From CAZUZD01 sp964624465 (GTDB lineage: Bacteria; Planctomycetota; Planctomycetia; Isosphaerales; Isosphaeraceae): DNA of 14,824 nucleotides. The notes under the pieces were generated by a model. It was not told the DNA's origin, searched no databases, and saw only the letters and a list, made by a program, of their open reading frames with translations. How positions within the stretch are numbered: the first letter of the stretch is position 1; every line of letters begins with the position of its first letter. The DNA is taken from NCBI GenBank assembly GCA_964624465.1, contig CAZUZD010000139.1, forward strand, positions 1-14,824, read 5' to 3'. Of this stretch, positions 1 through 6,997 are shown in pieces. A program made the position numbers and the translations under genes.

Positions 1-161
1 AGCTCACCGGCGCCGAGGTCCCCGAGCGGATGCGCCCGTTCCAGAAGGCGGTCGACCGCGACGCCGACGGCGCCCTGGACCGCGACGAGGTCACCCGCTT
101 CCTCCGCCAGCTCCAGCGCCTCCAGGGCGGCGACCTGAGCGTCGACGACCCTGAGCCCTGA
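1..161 (+). CDS. EF-hand domain protein, C-terminal end (partial)
   Basis: Only the last 52 codons are present; the gene begins before the window. The frame reads codons from position 3 and stops at TGA 159-161. Residues 18-29 of the fragment form a canonical 12-residue EF-hand loop, with Asp at loop positions 1, 3, 5 and 9, Gly at 6, Leu at 8 and Glu at 12, so calcium binding is likely. The loop is followed by a short helix rich in Leu, Gln and Arg and an acidic tail (DDPEP). Small EF-hand proteins, often secreted, are common in planctomycetes, but the signal peptide, any other EF-hand and the cellular role lie outside the window. It converges on the acyltransferase, with a REP doublet between them. 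The EF-hand call is firm; the protein's function is unknown. Confidence 0.8.
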   Translation, partial: LTGAEVPERMRPFQKAVDRDADGALDRDEVTRFLRQLQRLQGGDLSVDDPEP

Positions 162-175
162 GGATGCTGGTTTCT

Positions 176-303
176 CGTAGGGCGGATCAGCGCAGCGTCA
201 TCCGCCGGGCTCGCACGGGAGCCACCCGATCGCCCCGCAGGCAGGTCACCCGCCTCGCTTTCGTACTGTCCCGGCGGATGACGCTGCGCTGATCCGCCCT
301 ACG
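176..303. repeat. REPIN-like inverted REP doublet, copy 1
   Basis: Two 34-base arms (176-209 and 270-303) are exact reverse complements around a 60-base spacer. Each arm is itself built like a REP element. A GTAG tetranucleotide (177-180; seen as CTAC at 299-302 on the right) directly abuts a short palindrome, GGCGGAT (181-187) and ATCCGCC (200-206), with a 12-base loop. The GTAG plus hairpin layout is that of REP sequences moved by RAYT (Y1-type) transposases, and an inverted pair is called a REPIN. No transposase is present in the window. The element fills the gap between two convergent genes: it starts 14 bases after the EF-hand stop and ends 3 bases before the acyltransferase stop. A second copy lies at 10168-10297. 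Confidence 0.88.
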
Positions 304-306
304 GGA

Positions 307-1269
307 TCAGGAGAGCACACCCTCGGCGGCCGCCGCTGCGGCGGCCCTGGCCTTCTTGCCGCGGGGCTGGGGCTGGTGCTTCCAGCGGCGGTGGAGCCAG
401 AGGTACTGCTCGGGGGCGCGACGGATCATCTGCTCCAGGGAGCTGGTGAACCGCTGGGTGATCCACTCCAGGTCGTCGGTTCGGCCGGCCCACTCGTGGG
501 GGCGGATGACGTCCTCGCAGACGACCTCGTAGCGGAACCCGGGTCCGACCCGGTAGGCGCCGCCGATGACGATCGGCACCTGGTGTTCCATGGCCAGCAG
601 GGCGATCGACTTGTAGGTGGAGGCGGGCCGGCCGAAGAAGTTCACGTAGAGCCCGCGCTGGCCGGCGTCCTGGTCGCCGAGCATCGAGAGCACGCCGCCG
701 GTGCGGAGCACGCGGAGCATGTCGTCGTAGCCGCCTTTCTTGGCGATCATCGACTGCCCGGTGCGCTCGCGGAACTTGCGGAGGAAATCCTCCAGGTACG
801 GGTTGTCGAGCGTCCGCGCCACCGAGCTGGGCGGGAACCCGAAGACGCCGAAGAGGTAGCCGGCCATCTCCCAGTTGCCGAAGTGGCCGCTGACCATGAT
901 CACCGGACCGCCGTCGAGCAGGCACTCCAGCACGTTCTGCTGACCACGGAGCTGGATCCACTGCCGCCAGTCGTGCCGGTGCACCTTGCGCGGGATGTGC
1001 AGCATCTCCATCAGCATCCGGCAGAAGTGCCGGTACACCTGCCGCACGATCTGCGCCCGCTGCGCCTCGGTGTACTCGTCCCCGAAGGCGAACCTGAGGT
1101 TCTCCATCGCCACGGCGCGATGCCGCTTGTCGACGCGGTGCATGACCGCCGCCAGCAGGTCGGCGAACCGGTACGACTGCTCGATCGAGAGCGCCTGGCA
1201 GAAGCCAACGACCCCCCGGACCAGCAGGTACACCGCGTAGTCGACGGCCCGGTTCCTCGGCCGCTTCAT
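307..1269 (-). CDS. LpxL/HtrB-type lysophospholipid (lipid A) acyltransferase
   Basis: This 320-residue protein has the usual length of the bacterial lipid A biosynthesis acyltransferase family. These inner-membrane enzymes transfer a fatty acyl chain from acyl-ACP to a lipid acceptor. The catalytic HX4E motif is clear: H129 and E134 in GHFGNWEM. A second family block around residues 197-217 (LGDQD followed by VNFFGRPA) and a C-terminal block (QYLWLHRRWK) support the assignment. A hydrophobic stretch near residues 11-30 may anchor it. The ATG at 1269 follows a GAGGG sequence 6 bases upstream. The C-terminus is a basic, low-complexity tail with a run of seven Ala. It lies 139 bases downstream of the flavoprotein gene, with a hairpin and a weak promoter candidate between them, so it is probably a separate transcription unit. 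Whether the acceptor is lipid A or another lipid, such as an ornithine lipid, cannot be told. Confidence 0.88.
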   Translation of the reverse strand: MKRPRNRAVDYAVYLLVRGVVGFCQALSIEQSYRFADLLAAVMHRVDKRHRAVAMENLRFAFGDEYTEAQRAQIVRQVYRHFCRMLMEMLHIPRKVHRHDWRQWIQLRGQQNVLECLLDGGPVIMVSGHFGNWEMAGYLFGVFGFPPSSVARTLDNPYLEDFLRKFRERTGQSMIAKKGGYDDMLRVLRTGGVLSMLGDQDAGQRGLYVNFFGRPASTYKSIALLAMEHQVPIVIGGAYRVGPGFRYEVVCEDVIRPHEWAGRTDDLEWITQRFTSSLEQMIRRAPEQYLWLHRRWKHQPQPRGKKARAAAAAAAEGVLS

Positions 1270-1329
1270 GGTCGGTCCCTCGACCCTGCCCGTGCCCGCC
1301 CAACCCCGTGGCGCACCGCCACACCGCGG

Positions 1330-1358
1330 ATCGTCGCCCCGAACCGCGAACCGGTCAA
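1330..1358 (-). promoter_or_regulatory. weak candidate promoter for the acyltransferase
   Basis: On the minus strand TTGACC (1358 down to 1353) is followed, after 17 bases, by GACGAT (1335 down to 1330). The -35 matches the sigma-70 consensus at 5 of 6 positions but the -10 matches only 3 of 6. It sits about 60 bases upstream of the acyltransferase ATG and just downstream of the hairpin after the flavoprotein gene. This would fit an independent transcription unit, but a chance match is quite possible. Confidence 0.25.
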
Positions 1359-1363
1359 GCCCA

Positions 1364-1395
1364 GCCGCCGCCGCGGGGTGGCCCGCGGTGGCGGC
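1364..1395 (-). terminator. GC-rich hairpin after the flavoprotein gene, possible terminator
   Basis: The 13-base arms 1364-1376 and 1383-1395 pair with one mismatch around a 6-base loop, starting 13 bases past the flavoprotein stop. There is no T-run on either side, so it is not a classical intrinsic terminator. It may stop or attenuate transcription of the catabolic operon before the acyltransferase. GC-rich spacers give such hairpins by chance fairly often. Confidence 0.35.
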
Positions 1396-1408
1396 CAGGC
1401 GGACCGGA

Positions 1409-2665
1409 TCAGAACCGGTTGGCCGCGTAGGGGACCGGGTCCAGGTGCGGGGTCTGGCCGCCGATCAGCTCGGCGACCAGCTTGCCCGTGCCGGGGGCCA
1501 TGCTCAGGCCGAGCATGCCGTGGCCGGCGGCGATGACGACGTTGTCGAAGGCCGGGCTGCGGTCGATGATCGGCTTGCCGTCGAAGACCATCGGGCGCCA
1601 GCCCCACCACTCGTCGAGCACCGGGGCCGCCTCGGGCTCCTCCAGGTAGATCGCCGCCCCGCGGCGCAGGAGGTCGAGCCGGCGGCGGTTCAGGGTCTCG
1701 TCGTAGCCGGCGAACTCCATCGTCGAGCCGATCCGGTAGCCCGAGGCCATCGGCGTGATCGCGACCCGGTGCTCCTCGAAGATCAGCGGGATCGTCGGGC
1801 AGTTGCCGGGCCGGGGCATGGTGATCGAGTACCCCTTGCCCGGCTGGATCGGCACCTTGCAGCCCAGGTGGGTCTGGAGCAGGGGCGTCCACGCCCCGGT
1901 GGCGACCACGACCGTGTCGGCGGGGATGGATCCCTGCGCCGTCTCGACCGAGCGGGCGACGCGGCCGTCCTTGACCAGGCCCTGGAACTCGCAATGCTCG
2001 CGGAACTCGACGCCGCGGCCCTCGAGCAGGGTGCGGAGGCCGCCCATCAGCTTGTCGGGCCGCAGGTGGGCGTCGGTCTCGTAGTGCCAGGCCCCGGCCA
2101 GCCCCGGCTTGAGCGCCGGCTCCAGGGCGTTGACGGCCGGGCCGTCGTAGCGGGTGGCGCCGACGTCGAACTCCCCGCGGAGCATGTGGTCGACCTCGGT
2201 GTAGTGCTCCATCGCGTGCGCGGTCTGGAACACGAACAGGAGGCCCTTCGTCTGCCACTCCACGTCCAGCGGCTCGGTGCGGAACAGCTCGTCGTAGAGG
2301 CCGCGCGACGAGTTCAGCAGCGCCGAGATCGCGTGGCCCGAGGCGAGCATGTCGGCCTCGTTGCACTTGCGGGCGAACTGCAGCATCCACGACCAGAGCG
2401 CCGGGTCGAGCCGGGGCTTCACCGTGAGCGGCGAGTCGCGCTTGAGCACGGTCCTGAGGGTCTGGCCGATCACGCCGGGGCCGGCCAGGGGCAAGACGTG
2501 GCTGGGGCAGACGAAGCCGCAGTTGCCCCGCGAGCAGGCGGCGCCGATGGCGCCCTTGTCGATGACGGTGACCTCGCGGCCGCTGCGGTTCAGGAAGTAC
2601 GCGGTCGCCAGCCCGATCACACCGCCGCCGACGACGACCACGCGGCCGTTGGTGCCCTGGCTCAT
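1409..2665 (-). CDS. DadA-like FAD-dependent cis-4-hydroxy-D-proline dehydrogenase (probable)
   Basis: This 418-residue flavoprotein belongs to the D-amino-acid oxidase/dehydrogenase (DAO) fold. The N-terminal Rossmann motif GGGVIG spans residues 13-18, with D36 at the end of the second strand to hold the FAD ribose. The second flavin-contacting strand (VVVATGAW, 252-259) and the C-terminal FAD block (AAGHGMLGLSMAPGTG, 379-394) are intact. In the hydroxyproline pathway such enzymes oxidise cis-4-hydroxy-D-proline to 1-pyrroline-4-hydroxy-2-carboxylate and pass electrons to the respiratory chain. The frame stays open further upstream, but the ATG at 2665 is the right start: it places the Rossmann strand at the N-terminus and overlaps the epimerase stop by 4 bases (ATGA), indicating translational coupling. 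Substrate is inferred from the neighbours; an ordinary D-amino-acid or D-proline dehydrogenase is the main alternative. Confidence 0.85.
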   Translation of the reverse strand: MSQGTNGRVVVVGGGVIGLATAYFLNRSGREVTVIDKGAIGAACSRGNCGFVCPSHVLPLAGPGVIGQTLRTVLKRDSPLTVKPRLDPALWSWMLQFARKCNEADMLASGHAISALLNSSRGLYDELFRTEPLDVEWQTKGLLFVFQTAHAMEHYTEVDHMLRGEFDVGATRYDGPAVNALEPALKPGLAGAWHYETDAHLRPDKLMGGLRTLLEGRGVEFREHCEFQGLVKDGRVARSVETAQGSIPADTVVVATGAWTPLLQTHLGCKVPIQPGKGYSITMPRPGNCPTIPLIFEEHRVAITPMASGYRIGSTMEFAGYDETLNRRRLDLLRRGAAIYLEEPEAAPVLDEWWGWRPMVFDGKPIIDRSPAFDNVVIAAGHGMLGLSMAPGTGKLVAELIGGQTPHLDPVPYAANRF

Positions 2666-3606
2666 GCGCGGATCCCCATGCAGAACGGGTCGGCCGGGTC
2701 GAGGATCAGGGTCGCCTCGGCGTTCACGTACGCCCGGCCGGTGACGCGGGGGATGATCTGGTCGCCCTGGCGGCGGTACGTCCCCTCGAACCGGCTGCCG
2801 ATCAGGCTCTCCTGGCGCCAGACGTCCCCCTCGGCGAGCTTGCCGTCGGCCACCAGGCAGGCGAGCTTGGCGCTGGTGCCGGTGCCGCAAGGGGAGCGGT
2901 CATACGCCTTGCCAGGGCAGAGCACGAAGTTGCGGCTGTCGGCGTCGGGCCGGCCCGGCGGGCCGAACAGCTCGACGTGGTCGATCTCGCCGCCGTCGGC
3001 GCCGGTGATCCCCTGACGCTCGAGGGCCTGGCGCACCCGCCAGGTGAAGTCGGTGAGTTTCTCGGCGTTGGCCAGGGTCAGCTCCTGCCGGTGCGAGTCG
3101 TGCCCGATCAGGAAGAACCAGTTGCCGCCCCAGGCGATGTCGCCGACCACCGGGCCGAACCCCTCGACGGCCACCGAGACGCCCGTGGCAGTCCGGTAGC
3201 TGGGCACGTTCTCGATCGTGACCGTGGCCTGGCCGTCGTACTCGAATCCGACGACGCCGACCGAGGTCTCCAGCTTGTGTCGGCCGGCGGCGATTTTCCC
3301 CAGGTGGCCGAGGGCCACCGCGACGCCGATGGTGCCGTGCCCGCACATGTGCAGCACGCCGACGTTGTTGAAGAAAATGACGCCGGCACAGCAGCTCGGG
3401 TCGGTCGGCTCCGTCAAGAGGGCGCCGACCATGACGTCCGAGCCGCGGGGCTCGTTCACGACCGCCGATCGGAACGTGTCGAACTCGTCGCGGAACCGCG
3501 CCCGCCGCTCGGTCAGCGGACCAGTGCCGAGGTCGGGCCCCCCCGCGATCACGACGCGGGTCGGCTCCCCCTCGGTGTGCGTATCGATAATGCTGATGCG
3601 TTGCAT
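2662..3606 (-). CDS. 4-hydroxyproline 2-epimerase (proline racemase family)
   Basis: This 314-residue protein is a full-length proline racemase family member. Both catalytic cysteines are present: C88 in MCGHGT and C240 in DRSPCGTGTSA. Two cysteines mark the racemase/epimerase branch; trans-3-hydroxy-L-proline dehydratases of the same fold have Ser or Thr in place of the first one. The reaction is a proton swap at C2, turning trans-4-hydroxy-L-proline into cis-4-hydroxy-D-proline in the cytoplasm, the entry step of bacterial hydroxyproline catabolism. The N-terminal block DTHTEGEPTRVV (residues 8-19) is typical of the family. The start is ATG 3606, without an obvious Shine-Dalgarno. Its stop overlaps the start of the DadA-like gene, which would oxidise its product. 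Proline racemase proper is less likely given the DadA-like and DHDPS-like partners. Confidence 0.9.
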   Translation of the reverse strand: MQRISIIDTHTEGEPTRVVIAGGPDLGTGPLTERRARFRDEFDTFRSAVVNEPRGSDVMVGALLTEPTDPSCCAGVIFFNNVGVLHMCGHGTIGVAVALGHLGKIAAGRHKLETSVGVVGFEYDGQATVTIENVPSYRTATGVSVAVEGFGPVVGDIAWGGNWFFLIGHDSHRQELTLANAEKLTDFTWRVRQALERQGITGADGGEIDHVELFGPPGRPDADSRNFVLCPGKAYDRSPCGTGTSAKLACLVADGKLAEGDVWRQESLIGSRFEGTYRRQGDQIIPRVTGRAYVNAEATLILDPADPFCMGIRA

Positions 3607-3678
3607 GAGTCTCGCTCGCCGCTCGGCACGGGTCTGGGGATGGGGCGGTGGGGGATCGGGATCCGGACCGGTCGGCGG

Positions 3679-6600
3679 TCAGTCGCCGTCGGGCTCGGGC
3701 AGCTCGTAAATCGTGCCGTGGAACTCACCCTGGAACGGCACGCCGTCGACGCCCTTGAGATTGTAGGTGAGCGACAGCCCCCGCGTCGGGGCCAGCTCGG
3801 GGACCTCCAGGACCAGCGTCCGGCCGTCGGCCAGGAGCCGGGCCGTCCGGACGGCCAGCGGGTGCTCGTTCAGGTGCGGCGAGCCGTAGTCGACCGACCG
3901 CCGCAGCCCCCAGACCTGGACCGCGAACCGCGCGGGGTCGGCCACGCTCAACGGGTCGATCGCCTCGGGGAACGTCAGCCGGATCTGGCCCCGGCGGGCC
4001 CTGAAGCCGATCGGCGTCCGCAGCGGCTGGCCGGTGGGGCGGACCCGGTAGAAGCCGCCGGGGTCGGTCTGGTTGCCCGCCCAGGCGAACATGCCGCAGG
4101 TGTAGAGCGCCCCGTCGGGCCCGAACCGGCCGCGGATCAGGCCCGTGGGCGACTGCGGCACCGGCAGGGTGACCATCCCCCCCTGGAGCCGGGCACCGGC
4201 CTGGTCCCGCAGGATCACGTACAGCTTGCCGTAGCCGTAGCTGAGGTTCAGCAGGGCCCCCTTGAGCGGGCCCCAGGCGTCAGGCGTGACCCAGATCGGC
4301 TCGGCCGGCGAGCGGTCGAACCGGTTGGTGATCCAGCAGAGCGGGTCCTCCATGGCCGAGTCGGACGGGTCGGTGAGGTCGGTGTAGCCCCAGAGGTTGC
4401 CGTAGAACTTGCCCGGCACGACCCGGTTGATCCGGTTCTTGGGGCACCAGAACCCCTCCTGGTCGGTGACGTAGAACGAGCCGTCGGGGTTCAGGCACAC
4501 GCCGTTGGGGGCGCGAAAGCCGGTGGCCAGGATGTCGGTCCGCTCGCCGTCGGGGCTCACCCGCAGCAGCGTGCCGTGCTGGGGCACGATGGCGGGCAGG
4601 CCGTGGCAGGCGGCCTTGGTGTAATAGAAGTTCCCCTCGGCGTCGGCCTGCAGGCCCATCGCGAACTCGTGGAAGTGCTGCGTCACCTGGTGGTCGGTGT
4701 TCAGGCACTCGACGAAGTCCGTTTCCCCGTCGCCGTTGCGATCCCGGAGGATCGCAAGCTGGTCGCGGCAGAGGACGTGAACTCCGTCCGGCCGGGCGAG
4801 CAGGCCCAGCGGCTGGAACAGGCCCGAGGCGATCCGCCGCCAGGTCAGCCCCTGGTCGGCCTGCTTCAGGCCGGCGACGGTCCAGACGTCGCCGTCCCAG
4901 GTGCAGACGGCCGCCTGGTCGCCGTCGGTGCCGGGCAGGAAGTCGAACCCGGTCGGTCGCACCAGCGCCGACCACGGGTTCTGGGCCGGGACCGTGAGCG
5001 TGTCGACCGCGAACGGGCCGTCGGAGGCACCCGTCACACCGAAGGTGACGACCGGCTCGGGCCAGTGCTTGGGCCCGCCGTGCGTGAGCGCCGACAGGTC
5101 GATCGGCATGGTCAGCTTCGTGGCCCTGACGGCCTCCTCGACCGTGGCCTCGGCCCGCTCGGCCCAGAGCGTGAACCGGAGCATTGCGGCGCCGGCGGGG
5201 ATCGTGAGCCGCAGGTTCCCCGCGTCGTCGGCGGTGAACCGGACCCCGGGCACGTCGGGCGAGACGCCGGCGAGGAGCTGGTCGCCGCCGTCCGACGTCA
5301 CCCCGATCGCCGTGCCATCCCGCAGGGGCGTCGTGTGCAGTCGGCCGCCCTTCAGGTGGGCGACCTGCACGGTCAGCTCGCGGTCGCGGGGGCCGACCTC
5401 GAAGGTGCGGGTCAGGATCGGCCGGTCGCCGGGTCGGACCAGGCCGGGGCTCTCCAGCACCGGGGTCGTGCCCACGTCGTAGGCGAGGATCGAGCGGTCG
5501 CCGTAGAGGGCCTGACCCCGAAAGCGGAGCCAGGACTTCGGCAGCGGGCCGTGGCGCTTGCCGTCGCGGTCGGGCGATCGCGGGTCGTCGAACGAGCCGG
5601 TGGCGGGGTCGGCCCAGCCGGGGGCGGCCGGGTTGGCGAGCACGACGTCGCCGACGACCCGCGGGTGGGTGCCGTGCGAGCCGTTGAAGTGGATGCTGTT
5701 CCAGTCGATGAACCGGTCGCCGGTCCAGAACGCCGCCAGCCGCATCGTGTCGTGCTCGAAGAGCGCCCAGGCCCGGCCGCGGGCGATGCCGCCGGGTCCG
5801 GCGTCGAGCCGCACGGCGATGCCCTTGTAGGCGAAGTTCGCGCCGTCGTCGCCCACCTCGATGCACGCCGAGAGGCTCGGGCCGTAGTCCATCGCGCTCC
5901 AGGGCTCGATGTTCGACGCCTCGGGGCCGACCGAGGTCCCCTTCGGCAGGCCGGCCAGGTACGCGGCGTCGACGACGGTGAGCTGCGAGGGGTTCAGCGG
6001 CTTGAAGTACGCCTCGCGGAGGTAGTGGATCACGTCGTACTTCTGCCGGGGCACCATCCACGACTGCGCGGCCATCTGGCCGGAGCCGTCGGTCAGGGTG
6101 CGGTAGAGCCGGTACGGGTCGGCGCCGTTCTTCATCGGCTCGCTGGCGAACCGCCGCGAGGTCGGCAGCGAGCCGGGCCGCTCGGCGTTGCCGTGGCAGT
6201 TGGCGCACACCCGGTTGTAGAGGTCGCGGCCCCGGTCGAAGCTCGCCTGATCGAGCCCGGCGATCAGACCCGCGTGGTCGATGTCCGCCTCGTACGCCGG
6301 CAGCGGCGCGGCGGCCAGGGCCGAGGCGGGGGGCTGCAATTCCTTCGCCCGGGTCGGCCCGCCCTTCGCGATGGCGTCGAGGTAGGCGATCAGGTCCAGG
6401 AACTCCTGGCGATCGGCCAGGGTCTCGACCAGGCCGGCCGGCATGAGCGAGACCGTCCCCGGGGCGACCTCGTCGATCTGGTCCTTCGCCACCCGGACCG
6501 GCTCGGCCTTCGGGTCGGCGGTGCGGATCAGCAGCCCGTCCGGGCCGTCCTTGAGCCGGAAGCCGCTCAGTTGCCGGCCGTCGGTCGTCGCCACGGTGAC

Positions 6601-6939
6601 CGGTTCGTAGCCGGCGCGAATGGCCTTCGACGGCACGAGGATCGACTCGACCAGGTGCCGGGCGGTCGGCGGCTCGGGCCAGGTGGTCAGGTCGGGGCCC
6701 AGCGTGGGCGCACCGCCGGCAGCAACGTGGCAGGTGGCGCACTGGAGGCTAGGCCGGAAGAAGACGAGCGCGCCCCGCGCCGGATCGCCCTTCTGCAAGG
6801 CCTCGCGCCCGAGCGACTCGGCGGCGTCGGCCGGGAACCGGGGCGGCGTTTGCGCCCTGGCCGTCGCCGTCGGACTCAGGCCGGCCAGCGCCAGCAGGAG
6901 CAGCAGCCGCCTCGGGGACCGTGGCAATCTCGTCCGCAT
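3679..6939 (-). CDS. secreted diheme c-type cytochrome / DUF6797-like / beta-propeller protein
   Basis: The 1086-residue product begins with a signal peptide: basic residues 2-11, a Leu-rich core 12-21 and a likely cut after ARA (29). Residues 40-190 resemble the planctomycete heme-binding domain, with heme motif C67-ATC-H71, a TTDGR strand and SLMPAGL (164-170), whose Met may be the distal ligand. A second cytochrome c domain has C245-ANC-H249. Residues 340-620 resemble DUF6797. Residues 660-970 form a propeller like those of sorbosone/glucose dehydrogenases, with a DRNGDGETD loop at 733-741 that may bind calcium. Of several in-frame ATGs, 6939 was chosen because GGAGA precedes it by 8 bases and the signal peptide starts there. 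It lies mid-operon with gaps of 58 and 72 bases. It probably acts in the periplasm as an electron-transferring oxidoreductase; the substrate is unknown, and a link to hydroxyproline-containing glycans or peptides is only a guess. Confidence 0.82.
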   Translation of the reverse strand: MRTRLPRSPRRLLLLLALAGLSPTATARAQTPPRFPADAAESLGREALQKGDPARGALVFFRPSLQCATCHVAAGGAPTLGPDLTTWPEPPTARHLVESILVPSKAIRAGYEPVTVATTDGRQLSGFRLKDGPDGLLIRTADPKAEPVRVAKDQIDEVAPGTVSLMPAGLVETLADRQEFLDLIAYLDAIAKGGPTRAKELQPPASALAAAPLPAYEADIDHAGLIAGLDQASFDRGRDLYNRVCANCHGNAERPGSLPTSRRFASEPMKNGADPYRLYRTLTDGSGQMAAQSWMVPRQKYDVIHYLREAYFKPLNPSQLTVVDAAYLAGLPKGTSVGPEASNIEPWSAMDYGPSLSACIEVGDDGANFAYKGIAVRLDAGPGGIARGRAWALFEHDTMRLAAFWTGDRFIDWNSIHFNGSHGTHPRVVGDVVLANPAAPGWADPATGSFDDPRSPDRDGKRHGPLPKSWLRFRGQALYGDRSILAYDVGTTPVLESPGLVRPGDRPILTRTFEVGPRDRELTVQVAHLKGGRLHTTPLRDGTAIGVTSDGGDQLLAGVSPDVPGVRFTADDAGNLRLTIPAGAAMLRFTLWAERAEATVEEAVRATKLTMPIDLSALTHGGPKHWPEPVVTFGVTGASDGPFAVDTLTVPAQNPWSALVRPTGFDFLPGTDGDQAAVCTWDGDVWTVAGLKQADQGLTWRRIASGLFQPLGLLARPDGVHVLCRDQLAILRDRNGDGETDFVECLNTDHQVTQHFHEFAMGLQADAEGNFYYTKAACHGLPAIVPQHGTLLRVSPDGERTDILATGFRAPNGVCLNPDGSFYVTDQEGFWCPKNRINRVVPGKFYGNLWGYTDLTDPSDSAMEDPLCWITNRFDRSPAEPIWVTPDAWGPLKGALLNLSYGYGKLYVILRDQAGARLQGGMVTLPVPQSPTGLIRGRFGPDGALYTCGMFAWAGNQTDPGGFYRVRPTGQPLRTPIGFRARRGQIRLTFPEAIDPLSVADPARFAVQVWGLRRSVDYGSPHLNEHPLAVRTARLLADGRTLVLEVPELAPTRGLSLTYNLKGVDGVPFQGEFHGTIYELPEPDGD

Positions 6940-6997
6940 CGATCGCATCTCCATCGTCGGGGCGGGCGGGCGGCGAAGGTCTGTCTCGGGATCCGCT

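Noticed and set aside
176..303. A CRISPR unit or insertion sequence end
   Set aside because: There are only two inverted arms, no regular direct repeats, and no transposase or target-site duplication I could see; a REP doublet fits better.
2666..2890. An N-terminal extension of the DadA-like flavoprotein
   Set aside because: It overlaps the epimerase C-terminus in another frame and gives an Arg/Pro-rich stretch before the Rossmann motif; the ATGA overlap gives a standard coupled start.
376..3016. Two long overlapping plus-strand open frames opposite the acyltransferase and flavoprotein genes
   Set aside because: They are shadows of conserved genes on the other strand and have no recognisable motif or ribosome binding site.
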